From NCBI GenBank assembly GCA_013400975.1, contig WBMZ01010916.1, positions 62,001 through 126,000 on the forward strand: a DNA stretch of 64,000 nucleotides, given 5' to 3'. Shown here in pieces: positions 13,986 through 25,700 of the stretch. A program made the position numbers and the translations under genes. Under the pieces are notes generated by a model, which was not told the DNA's origin, made no database searches, and worked only from the letters and a program-made list of their open reading frames with translations. The number at the start of each line of letters is the position of its first letter. Positions within the stretch are counted from its first letter, which is position 1. This DNA comes from Atrichornis clamosus. Taxonomy: Eukaryota > Chordata > Aves > Passeriformes > Menuridae.

Positions 13986-16708
13986 TACTGTATTTTACTT
14001 TTCACCAATACACAGCTTTTCTGTCTGACACTGACAATTCTTCTGACTGATGAGAAGAACTAATTACCATACTACTTTAACTATATAATTGTCCTGGAGC
14101 TCAGGCTTGCTTCATGCAGACCAAGAAACTGAAGAATTCTGCTAATCTACCCCTCACCTCTGCATTTGTAATAACACAGCCACTGCAAAATGCAGAGGAA
14201 ACCTTCTCCTCCTCCCCCCCACTTTAAACAATCACATCACAAAGATAAAGTGTAACTTTTCCTTCTAACCATAATTGAAAGTGTCACAGCAGAGAATCTG
14301 CAGTTTTTAAGACAGTAACTATTTATAAAATGCAGGGAAGTTCACTTGTAGGTCTAGCAAACTTCGGATGAAAGCAGATGGAGAAAAGGTTGCCATAACC
14401 TAATCTGTCTGTTCTCTATTTTTTCACTTCAAATTTAATATCTGACTATCTTTTCATAGATACAAAAATAAGTTCCTTTCTAAGTACTAAGATGGAGCAC
14501 TTCAAATACTGATTACAGCACTAAACTCGAGATGCACTTTTATACCAAAAATGCGAACATCTCTGTCCTAAAATTAATCTGATTTACTTGTTTGGAATAC
14601 AGATAATTGAAGACATTTAAGAAAATATATTAAAAAGTAAATGGCTCCTTATGATTGAGTGACTATTATTTAAAAAAGGAATAGTCTTCTAAAAGAATAT
14701 ACCTGTTAGAAAAAGTCAGCTAGTGCAGAAGTGCTTGAAGTCATCCCTACTTCTTGTTTAGAAATAATGTATTTCTGAAAAATAGCTTATAATTATATTC
14801 TTTTAATATTTGCTGTTGGCCTTAACCTTTTTCCACTGAAATCATGGGTAAAAATCCCATAAGACTCATAAGAGACTAGTGTTAAAGCAATACTAAGTGC
14901 TTTTGAATATGTCAATTAATAGTGTTTACCTTTCTTGGTAGTGAATTTCTGGAGGTTTCCTCTAATGTCACTACTAATTAGAAGCTGGTATCACTCTGAA
15001 AATTTGTGGAAGGTCTCCTCCACACTGCTGTCAACATAAAAATTATTCTACATTACCGTACATTAACAAAATGTATTCTCATTAACAGCATCAGTAACAG
15101 ATCTCTGTGCCAAAAATATACGTCCTCTTCTTTTGTGGCAGTTGATGTGACCTTACATCAGCTTCTTTACTGCTCTAAAGGGATTGACAAATGCATGTTT
15201 TCCACTGAAACAGACACTGAGTCTCTTGGGGAAGTCTCCTCTTTGTGTCAAAATAATGGATGTATTGTCATGGAGAAGTGGTAAAGCATATTAAAGACAC
15301 TACAGAGATCAAAGGCTTTCACTTATTGAAAGATAGTGTAAAACCACTTGCAGAGACTCTGGGATAATACTAGGGACTGCCCAACTCCATGGCTCATAAA
15401 TACTTTCCTGAATATCACACAGCAGACCAGGCTTTCTTCTGTGCTATCTTAGGGACTGGGATTCAGGAAAAAAAACAGGGCACTTGTATTTCACATAGCT
15501 GTAACCTGTAATTAAATCTTTTATAGCCATTGATTTGTACAGCCAAACATGAGAGTAGAGCAACTCCAATTAACTAAAACCAGAGGAGAGGTAACCTACT
15601 CTGAGCCTGTATTGCTCAATAGACATTACAAACAGCTTCCCTGAGTACCTTACTAATATTTTTCTCGAACACAGTGGCAGTTAAATACTAACAGGAGAAT
15701 AGCATTAGTGTTTGATAAACCTTAACAATGTGTTGGTGCTGTATCAAATAAAAATGATTTCTGCCTTAAATGAATTTCAGGATAAAAGGAAGATAACCAG
15801 CCTGGTTTTCTGCCAAAGCCAAAGCCAGTCATCAAAGTACTGCTGGATGCCAGCTAGCCTCAAACTGCAGCAGGAGCCAGCAAGTATGTTAAAGACCTGG
15901 CTATATATCTCTGTCCCAGCTGTGCAGATGCTTCTGGCTCACCGGCTCAAAGTCCCCATAGAGCTGTCAGACACATGAAGCCAGGGGTTTCTAGGGCTCA
16001 TCTGCCAAATGCCATTTGATCACTGCAGTCCCAGGATGGGCTCCAGCAGTGAGGGGATTGCATGGGGCTGAGGGGCACCAGGGAGAGCTGCCCATGGCAC
16101 TGGGTTGGACCTGCACTCCTGAGCTTCACCTCCCAGAAGCCTGGAGCCAGCATGGGGTTTGCAGCTGGGGGTGGCCAGGGGCCTACCTCATCTGAAAAAG
16201 CATTTGCAGCAATACCTCCCTTTCAACTCTTACTGAGCAAGCTATAGGAGTCAAATGAGGAATGGGGCTGTAGAAGGAGCAGCCAGAGGAACCACCAGTA
16301 TTTGGGGCACAATCTAGGATACAGATTTAAGATTTGTTTCTAGAAAGCACAGAGGAGATTAGAAGCTCATACGATGGGAAAATCTCTAGCTCTCTGATGC
16401 CACTGAGCTTACAAACAACATGTAAGAGGTAGAAAAGCAGCCCAGAACAGGTTAAAACTTTCATTTCTACCTGATTTTCTCAGAGAAGGCATGAACACTG
16501 CAGTTCTCCTGCCTGCTGTCCTCTGACCCAGAAAAATTGGTTGACTTCACACAGCCCAGTCGTAAACCCCCAGTTTGCCAAGTGGAAGACTGAAATGTCG
16601 TGTTCTGACATTGAATTTGAAACCCAGATCAGTCAGCTGTCTTTATTCACATGATAAAGTGTTTTGTCCATTAATAAAAACAGAGACAAGAAATGCTGAG
16701 GAAGAAAC

Positions 16709-16748
16709 AAGCATTTATAATATGATCCAAGCACTTATAATATGATCA
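16709..16748. repeat. 20-bp tandem duplication
   Basis: Two 20-base units (16709-16728 and 16729-16748), each containing ttataatatgatc, differ at two positions. They lie just before an AT-rich tract, so replication slippage is the likely origin. Confidence 0.8.
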
Positions 16749-16759
16749 TGTAACATGAT

Positions 16760-16845
16760 GTGTGTATATAAACATACAAATATGTATCTATATGTGTGTA
16801 TATAAATACATAAATATATATTTATATATTTATATATTTATATAC
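16760..16845. repeat. AT/TATA-rich low-complexity tract
   Basis: Alternating tgtgtatata, tatata and tttatatat words make a simple-sequence tract of about 85 bases ending in three close copies of 'tatatatt'-type units. Confidence 0.8.
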
Positions 16846-18498
16846 AAGCGAAACATACATCAACATTTCTCATGCAAACTCATCTGTCAGTTCAAGAAGT
16901 AAATGAAAGTTCAGCTCTCCTCTTCATTTGAAGTAAGTGCTGTGAGCCAGGTTTCGTTCACATATTCAAAATTTATAACACTGTGATGCTTGCCAAAAAT
17001 CCTTAATTAGATCAGAGGAGCAGCAAAACTGTCAGATGCAATAGCAGAGTACAATGAAGGAATAAAATATTCTGGGGTTAATTGGATAAGTTCATTCAGC
17101 CAGTTTTGCCAGGCTACTTTTCTACAATGATTCGCTGACGGATAATGAGGGTAGGATTTTTCTTAGTAATAATAAAACTGATTCCTCAAATACATTTCAT
17201 TTACAAGAATCCAGAAATTGTTTATAACTAACATAAACCAACAATCACTTCTCCCTTCCCACAGCACACATAAATTGTGAACTTCACATGAACTCAATTG
17301 CTTATAGAGTAATTTGGGTATCTCACTTGTATGAGAATTTCATGAGAAGTGCTGCTGGCTGAGTGCTGCAGTGAGGCTGAGACCCAGTGACATCTCCAGT
17401 TGCATAAAGTATTTGAGCTTTCATGTATTCAGAAGGCTGCAACACTTGAAACAAAGAGTAGAGAAGATAGTACTAAACTCAAAAGCTAGGCTGTAAACTA
17501 TTTTTCAACTGATTCCTCCACTTATTTAGAGAGATCCAATAAAATATGACATTCAGGATATTTCACTTGACATAGCGTATTAACACAAGAACATTTCTAA
17601 AAAAGTAAAAACTCATATTTTTAATAGAGACTGTATTTTTATGTGGAATTTTTTGTAATAATCACAGTCCTTTTCAGTTGGTTGTCCATCTTGTAATAGG
17701 TTCAGCACTCTAGGGACATGTCTAGAGTGAAAGCAGGACATTTGACCCCCAGGGTATCTGGCCACAAGGAGGGTATAAACCTCACAGATTTATGGTGCAG
17801 GAGGCAAAGGCCAGCCAGTGCATTATTTTAAAAAGGCCCTTCCAAAGCAGAGCTGAGTGCCAAAAATGCAGGACAGTTATTCTGTAAATGACTTGCCTTT
17901 TGTTAAACCCCAGCACAGCTGGTCACGATGATTCTGCTAATGTGGTGCTCTACCAAATCATCTCCCAGCCAAAGGACAATGTTATTTCTTTACAGAAGAA
18001 TGAGCACTGAGTTATTCCCTTTTGAAAGGAAAGAATAGAGGAGTCTTGCCATTTTATCTGAGTTTTATCTGCTGACACAATAGCTTGTACTCACAACCAC
18101 GATCAGGAAGTTGACAAGTAATTTAAAGTACACCCTACATAGTCCACCTACTAATGTGAGTATTTTATAAAGAAAAATTTAAAGCCAAAAAGTGTTTTGA
18201 ACACCTCAGTGTGATTTCACCAGTTATTTGGGAAGGCTTTATTCTGAAATAAAGAGCAGTGATCTTTTTGAGGTCCAAATAGACTTTCATCATTCAAAAT
18301 ACTTTCCTGTCAATTAGGGAATAGCACAAATGAGACCGATGTCCCATCTGGCTCTGCTAAACTCTACAGAGTGAAAAGCAAACTTGGAGAAGTAGGACTG
18401 TGAGCAGCTGCTTCAGTGGGAGTAGACATGTAGCTGGAAAGGAGCAGAAGGAATCCTCCTTACCATGTTTCTCTATTCAAAAGGAGCACTGGCCTTAC

Positions 18499-18589
18499 CT
18501 GGACACTGTTGACCGCACTGCAGCTCCGCACTGCTCCAGGGTATCCTTAATTTCTTCGTAGTGTGTCAGATGCCCCCAAGCCCTCTTCT
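18499..18589 (-). CDS. possible internal coding exon, 91 nt, gene unknown
   Basis: Read on the minus strand, a pyrimidine-rich acceptor (ccattgtgtctccag) is followed by 91 bases open in one frame and then a near-consensus donor (tgtccag|gtaagg). The exon would begin with the last two bases of a codon and end with the first two of another. The peptide includes HLTHYEEIKDTLEQCG and then AAVRSTVS. Several CpG dinucleotides remain although the neighbourhood is CpG-poor, which suits a constrained exon. Two strong splice sites around an open segment are the only evidence; I do not recognise the protein. A chance exon-like segment in 64 kb is quite possible. It is phase-compatible with the candidate at 54.2 kb. 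Confidence 0.33.
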
Positions 18590-20166
18590 CTGGAGACACA
18601 ATGGAGGATCTTGTGTAGACATGGCAGAAGCAACACGTGGCTTTTCTACTTGTAGGCTCTCCCAGCAAAAAGCTGCTTCTAGGAAACATTTAGTTAAGCT
18701 AAGCTAATCAGTGCTATCAGTGAAAATAGAAAGATTCAGTAACAAAGGCATACTAGTAATTCCTATATTACGATATTACGTACATGAGCCTCCTGTTCTT
18801 CTGGACTGAAGAGGAGAAAAACTGCAAGGGGCTGGTCCCATAGAGAAAATACAGAATAGGGCTGTCCTTTTATTTGACAGGATACACAGTGCACATTACA
18901 CCTTTTGTCCAACCTTGATACTCTGACCTTCTATTGCAGACAAAACAGTCTCAACCCATGGATTTTTGGATAATTTATTGTAACTTAACATAATATTTTT
19001 CTTATTGATTCAGGTATCAAGGTTTTTGAGAAACAAAAACATACACAATCAAAAACCAATCAGTTTTCATTTCCCTTCCACAGATTCAACTTCAGTCCAA
19101 CACCACTTCTTTCTTATTCTCTGCTGTTCTTATTTTCACCACATTTATCTCAGTCCTTCTTAATCTCACTGATGGGGTGATGGGCAGCACAGAATATTGG
19201 TGTCAGTGCGTAACAGTTTCTTAAACCAGTCCCTGTTTCTCACCCTTCTCCTCCCCTCCTCCTCACTTGTTACTGCTCTTAGCTTCAGTGTGGCTCAGTC
19301 ACAGATCACAGTCCCTCAGAAAAGTCCCTATCCCAGCATGGGTTGCCCACAGACTCAGTCACCTCCTCCTTCCCTGAATGCTCTGCAGGCATGACCCCAA
19401 CAATACCTCTTTCCTTTTGTCTTCTATGTTTTGTCTCTCCAAAAGTATCTCCACACAGTTCTCATGTCTCCCTGTTTTGTGTAACCTCCTGAGTCTTCTC
19501 TAACATCTCCTTATGCTTTCTCCCGTGTGCCCTCGTGTGTCCTTGTGACTCCTCACAGTCACCCTCTGGTGTCTCCTGCCCAAGAGACAAACACCCTTTC
19601 CTATGCATGTCCACACAGAGCTGCCACCAGCTTCCTTCCTGCCTTCAGTTTTGGTGACCTATGGATTTTCCCACCACTTTGAAGACATCTGAAACCATCT
19701 GCAGCCAGTCCAGAGCAGTCCATGGCCTCCTCCCACACAGGGCACCCCACCAAGTACCGGAATCATAACAAAACCCAAGACAAGGGAAGGGACACCCAGC
19801 ATTCCAGTAAAGGGTGTGGGAAACATCTTATGCATCAGCTGTCCTTTAAAGGAGGATTGCAAATATAGTACTAAAACCACTTACTTCTCACTCTCTCCCC
19901 CAGAAGGCAATGAGGGCTACATGACACACAAGTTCTCACATCTCTGGGCCTCTGAGCATAAATCACAATCAGTGCCAAATCTCTGATTCATCTTACAAAG
20001 GTATTTGTGTTTGATTGTGATAAACTCTTAGAGCCCGGAAAGCACAACAAAAAGTGTTCAGGCTGCTCAGCGGAGCTGCTGTGGCCTGCATGTATCAGGC
20101 TGGGACTAAGCTCCTGCTGAAGCCAGAGTGTACCTGAATCATGGGAATTGGAGGAGGAAAAGAGGC
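18590..20166. other. no gene recognised outside the possible LTR fragment
   Basis: From 18590 to about 19180 and from 19560 to 20166 I see no exon, RNA gene or clear repeat. The sequence is locally pyrimidine-rich on the plus strand. Confidence 0.45.
19180..19560 (-). mobile_element. possible decayed avian LTR fragment
   Basis: The stretch around 19300-19385 (cacagtccctcagaaaagtc, then cctatcccagcatgggttgc) resembles the reverse complement of the GC-rich cassettes seen in the LTR at 20.2-21.25 kb. The region is pyrimidine-rich and its edges are unclear. This is based on recalled similarity to avian LTRs and on loose internal likeness only. Confidence 0.3.
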
Positions 20167-21247
20167 TGTTAGTTCAGTTTGCTTAGGGGACGCCCACCCA
20201 AAGCCTCTGACAGATCCATTGCAAGAGACAGGAGAATTCCCTACTGCATTTTGTGCACATGGTCAGGTTTTCAAAGTGGGCCTTCAGAGGTGGCCTTTGT
20301 GAGAAGACACCAGAAGCTCCCCTGTATTAAACAGAGAGAGTTTCAGCTGTCTCCAAAACAAAATCACTTCCACCCAAAGCTGAGCCCATCAGTGACACTG
20401 GTGGCATCTTGTAAATAATATATTTAACAAAGGGTAAAATACACTGCACAGCATCTATGGGAGAGAGGAGTAAGAAAATAAGAGAAACAACTCTGCTGAC
20501 ATCAGGGTCACTGAAAGAATAGTGGGAAGAGGCGCTGCAGGCACTGGAGCAGATATTCCTCTGCAGACCATGGTATAGCCCATGGTGAGGCAGCTGTGCC
20601 CCTGCAGACCATGGAGGTCCACAGGGATGCAAACTGAAGTGCCCTGAAGGAAGCTGCAGCCTGTGGAGTGCCCACACTGGAGCAGGCTCTTGGCAGGAAC
20701 TGTGACCTCTGGAGAGGAGCCCATATAGGGTCAGTATTTCTGGCAAGACATCTAGCCCATGGGGGCCTTAGAGAGCAGTTCATGAAGAACTGCAGTCTGT
20801 GAGAAAGAGCCACATTGCAGAAGTTCATGAAGGATTGTATACCACAAGTGGGACCTCAGGCTGGAATGGGGAAGAGAGTGAGAAGGAATGAGTGGCAGAT
20901 ATGGTAATATGAACTGCCCTTGTTCCCATCCTCCTGCAAAGCTCAACAGGGAGGAAGGAGGTGGAGAAGTTGGGAGTAAAGTTAAACCTGGGAAGAAAGG
21001 AAGTGGGGAGAAGGTAGTTTTAATTTTGTTCCCATTTCTCACTTTCTCTATTTTTAATCGGCAATAAATTAAACTAATCTTCTCCAAGTGGAGGCTCTTT
21101 TGCCCATGATGATTATTGGTGAGAATCTCCCTGTCCTTATCTCAACCAACTAGCTTTCTCATCTTATTTCTCCTCCCCTGTCTTGCTGAAGTGGGAGAGT
21201 GAGAGAGCATCTTGGTGGTCACCTGACAGCCAAGGCCAATCCACCAC
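20167..21247 (+). mobile_element. avian endogenous retrovirus LTR, nearly full length
   Basis: It begins with TG (tgttagttcag) and ends at ccaatccaccac, about 1.08 kb. Segments match, from memory, a common avian LTR: 'gatccattgcaagagacagg', 'tcagaggtggcctttgtgag', 'ctgagcccatcagtgacact', a run of degenerate cassettes around 'ctggagcag' and 'ctgcag' (about 20540-20830), then 'ggcaataaattaaa' and 'ccctgtccttatctcaacca'. A TATA-like ataatatatttaac is at about 20415 and the polyadenylation signal aataaa is at 21063, the order expected for U3, R and U5. No adjoining gag or pol reading frame is visible, so it is probably a solo LTR. I found no target-site duplication. The subfamily name is not certain. 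Confidence 0.8.
21061..21070 (+). terminator. polyadenylation signal within LTR
   Basis: AATAAA in the string gcaataaatt, at the place in this LTR type where the retroviral transcript would be polyadenylated. There is no evidence that it is used by a host transcript. Confidence 0.55.
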
Positions 21248-22594
21248 GCCCACCCAGCTGTTTCTATAGAGTATATTCCTGCAAGAAGACAAGAGAACTC
21301 AAAATTAATCGGCTGTTTTGCAAGCAGATATCAGACTTCAGTCATCTGCCATCTCATCCCCAAGCTTGTGCCTGAAATATGAAGACAGCTTCAGGACTGG
21401 AATATGTGGAGTGAGGTGGAATACATTGAGTGAGGTGAAATTCAATAGCACACAGAAGAAGGTCATGCACCATGACCCAATAGCAAGAATTTCTGAAATA
21501 AAGGAGAAGCTTATTCTACAGCAATAATGGAGAAAGTGAAAGACCTGCACTAGACAGAGCGAAGGTTACAGTGAGCCCTCAACTACAGAGGGACCGTGAA
21601 ATGAAAACAGTGATCCCAAGAAGCATTAACTGAGGCCTTTCTACCAGGAGAGAGACTTATTACTGCCATTGCACAAGAACCAGCTCAGTCACATCAGGAA
21701 TGTGGAACACAACCTTCATTGCCTGGGCTCAAGGAAAACTGAATTCGTTGCAATACACACAAAGGAGTGCTAGGATGACTGGGTGAATAGGCAGAACAGC
21801 TTGCAATGCAAGGCTGAAAGGCCTCAGCAAAAGCAGAGTTTAAAACCAGGGCATGGATTTTTTTTCTGTTTGTATATGTGAGAGATAAACAGGAGGGCAT
21901 TTGGAAGGGATGGATGGATGAAGGAGAACAGACGTAAGGAAAAAGATGTTTAGAATATGGGGTAATGCTGGCAGGAGAACAAAAACAGATAAAATAAGAA
22001 AGTGGAAATTTTAAAAGCTTTTCTGTTTTAGAAGTTTAGCTTTTCAGTAGGAGGAAAAAGTGCAAGAAATACATGTCAGTTTAACATGATTCTTGATAAA
22101 TTTGTGAATGGAAATATCTGTCCCATACAGGACTACAGAATTGTCTGGTTGATGACTCCCAGAAGTGTCTCCAATCATCTGCATTGACCTGTTTTTATTA
22201 AATATAATCTTTTTTTTTTTCAGACTAAATTACTTGTGATGTGTTACTGAATTCCATGGTATTGCAGATTCCACAGGAGTTCTTCAGTTTTATTTTAGTT
22301 TTAAAAGCCCATCAAAAAGGGAGATATTAAAAGGATATATAAATGTATATGAGTAAAGATGGATAATCAGATATGTCAGACAGATTAAAAGAAATGATTA
22401 TGCAAAACTAAGGAGAAGTAAGTTGAAGGTAAACAAAGCATGTACAAATACTTAACAGAACACTGTAAAGAGAATAAGGATCAATTACTGTCATTAGTCA
22501 ATGAAGTTGATCAAGAAATGCAAATAATTAGATTAAAATGCAGCAGGGAAAATTTATAACCAGAGGAACAGTTATATAATGAAACAACCTGACA
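21248..22594. other. no gene recognised
   Basis: Unique sequence between the LTR and a CR1 remnant. It contains short purine-rich runs and a 10-T tract near 22211, but no open frame with splice sites. Confidence 0.5.
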
Positions 22595-22736
22595 GTGAAG
22601 GTTACAGCATTTCCATCACCAAAGATATTCAAATCTATTTTAAGAATAATGAAATCCATCCACCAATGATTCAGAATGATGGACTGAGATGACCCAAGAA
22701 GAATCTCTTCTACCGCAAATGATTCTATTCTTCTGC
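22595..22736 (+). mobile_element. eroded CR1 LINE 3' end
   Basis: The segment follows the CR1 3'-end order: 'atttccatcaccaaagatat' (the usual 'atctccatcactggaggtat' region), then 'gatggactgagatgacccaa' and a final 'gcaaatgattctattctt', which corresponds to the terminal attctatg-type repeats. Many substitutions mark it as old. The element reads on the plus strand and is strongly 5'-truncated. Confidence 0.65.
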
Positions 22737-25700
22737 AAGCACGCTGATGCTTAGTAAGAGCTGCACTTCAATGAAATGTTTCATCTCATTTCTACAAAGA
22801 AATCATGTTATAATAAATATTAAGTGGAAAGATAGTAAACTGGTTTTGCAAATTAGTGGAAAATTAATGGTATTTCAGTTATCTACATTCTGGAATGTTT
22901 CTATTAATTTTCAACTTAATCTATTCACTCTGCAGTTCCTCCAAGAAACAATTATTTTCAAAAGCAAATCCAGTCTTCTGTCATGTCTAACATTAGAACA
23001 ACTTATTGTACACGTCTATCTATTATACATGTGTTTAAAAAACAGTAAAAAATCCCACTGGTTTCGTGTAAGTTTGCACTCATATGTTCCATTATTTGCT
23101 TGCATGTTAAGTGTGTGGAAATGGACCTTGCGTGTGTTTTTTATTTATTAGAAATGACACAGCACACACTACTTCTCAATACATAGGCAATATTTCATCC
23201 CTAGCATCCCAAAGTCCTGTTAAGGTTATTCTCTCTTGTGTTCTTCCTTGTTCCTCTCTGTAAGAGTCATGGTTCAACAATACCTAGCACTATGTTTATG
23301 CGGACCATGCACATGGAATTCATGTAATTATTAGGAGAGATACTAGAAAGGAATGTATCCACTTGATACAATCAAGTGGAAAGAAATATTCACCAAATGA
23401 CTAACTTAATGGGGAATATCTAAGAAATCACTGGAAGAAGTAGGCTGGGTTTTTCTGCCCATTTAACTAAAAATACACAAGTATTGATTTAAACAGTTGG
23501 AAAATATAAATAAATAATGTGTTTTGTTTATTTTCTATGGACAGAAAGTTTTGTAGAATTGACATCAAACTATCACAGAGAAACCATCTCAAGAAGGTGC
23601 CATGGCACCCTAAAAAGGAGATCAAATATTTTAGTCCCAGTCCCACATTGGGAAATTTGAAGAAAGAGAATCCACTTCTAGAGGTAAAGAGGCTGGTTAA
23701 AAAGGACCTTTTTGCTGAAAGAAAAAAACATTGGGAAAGGAGTAGGATGCTAAAAGCAGGTCCAGCTGAAGATGCACATTGTGGCTATGTCATCAGCCAT
23801 TTTGTGTAATTTTGTGTGCATGTCTCTCTGTTATTCATGGGATTTTTCTAGCATAGATGGAGCAGCTTAGAGAGTGCAGTAAACTTTCTTGCTAAAAATG
23901 ATATGATCTCTCTCCTTGCAGCACATCAAGTCTAACTGCCCTGCTCTCTGTAGGTCAGGGTAATGGCATGAACACAAGTCAGCAGTTCCTTCCCTGTTTT
24001 CCTAGATGATCTTTATGTCAATCCTGCACACTGGAGTTCAACCAAGATTATCACAACCCAAGATTCAACATTTAAAAGTATTGTTTATATGTATTTTTGT
24101 CAGTAGAGTTATAGCCCTACACAGATCACAGTTGCTAGAGGTAGCTGTTATACTTTCCATTGTTTTACTCCTTACCCAGTCACGAAAAAAAAGGAGTCTT
24201 AACACTGTCCAGGACAAGTGGAGAAGAGACTTTACACGGATCAGTGAAGATGGCAACAAGTGCCACAAGGCCATGTTATAAAACACTCTTCTTGGAGGCA
24301 CATATTCTCACACATCTATCTTGTATGTAGCCCCTTGTGTCTGAAAAGTCATCCACTCTCAGCTGGCTGATTGCAGTGCACCTGGGAAACTGCTCATGGT
24401 GCGAACAGGCTTTATACCTGTGAGTATAAAGGTGCACAGGTGAGCAACGCGGGTGCAGAAACAATAGCACAAAAAAAATCAGTACAAAATTCTTAACCTT
24501 TTCAGTTTCTTGGAGACACAAAAACACAGAAAGTGAAAAGGTTGCCTCTAAAGGACTTGCAGAAGGATTCTTCAGAGCTATCTGGAGTACTATCTTAAAA
24601 ATATCATATCATTGCACGATAAAAGAAATAGTGTTTCATAAAGTGGTTCATATTAATTCTCACATATTTGATTTCAACAAATAAAATGGCCTTAGCTTGA
24701 TTTTACCGCTTTGCCTAGAAAATGCCATCTGGAAATTACAAATAGTATTAAAGTGTTATAGTTTAAGAAAAGATTGGACCTGTTTCTTTCAGTGAAGGAC
24801 AATGTGTGCTGAACAATCACACACTTGTATGTTGGTGCTTTATCAATCCCATACTAGAAAACCAGATGAGGATCTACTGTTCTGCTTTCAAATTCTGGAT
24901 GTCTTGATTTCTTAAAATTTGCAGAGTACATTATACCTATTCCTGTGTCAAGTGTACAGCAGAAACAATTTGGGTTTTGGTGTAAACAGACCGGCACACT
25001 GAAAGAAATTAGAAGTTTCAAAATAGTTATCTTTCATTACGCATGCAAAAAGTTTTACCATTTATTTTTAAAGTTGTATTAGTACTTAGCAAAACTGCTC
25101 CTAAGTACCATTTGAAATAGTGCATTTAAGCTACTAATAATTGAATTGCAGTTTGGAGGACAGTTGGAAGAACCATCCAAGGAAAAATGCATCATGTGCT
25201 TAAGAAAAGGATGTTCTCTCTCAGTGTGTCTTAATATAAAATGTATTTGTTATTTGTCTGTTCCTTTCTTCCATCCAAGGAGATGGAAGTCACACTACTC
25301 CAGGGGAAAATTTGAAGCAGGTCTGTGATTTGATCTTCTGTCTCTTTCTTGTCAGGAAAAGGGGTAAGGTTTGCACATCAGCTTGTCCACTATGAGCACC
25401 TGCATCCTAACTCTCTTCTAAATCTGCTCTGTTTTTTTCCAAACCAGCAGTAGACTGGGACTGAGAAGGCCAAGTAAGGGACAGGGAATAACACTGCATC
25501 AGTTCCTGCTTAACCCTGCCACGTGAAGTTGTGTGTGCAGGTGCATGAGTGCATATGGATGCACAGAGCTCTAAAACATGTAATGGAAAATGACAAATCA
25601 AAAAGGATATAGATTTTTTATTTTGGACATGTATTTCTGTGTTTTAGAGTGGGAGGTCCTTCTTCAGTGCTGTATGTCAGAAGGGATGATTTTGGACCTG

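Larger units (their letters stand above)
13986..18498. other. no gene recognised
   Basis: Unique AT-rich sequence with a GC-richer patch at about 15790-16240 that holds short plus-strand open frames but no clear splice structure. Near 14830-14860 a tgggtaaaaatccca word recalls very old amniote repeats. The only clear local structure is the tandem duplication and AT tract at 16.7-16.85 kb. Confidence 0.5.
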
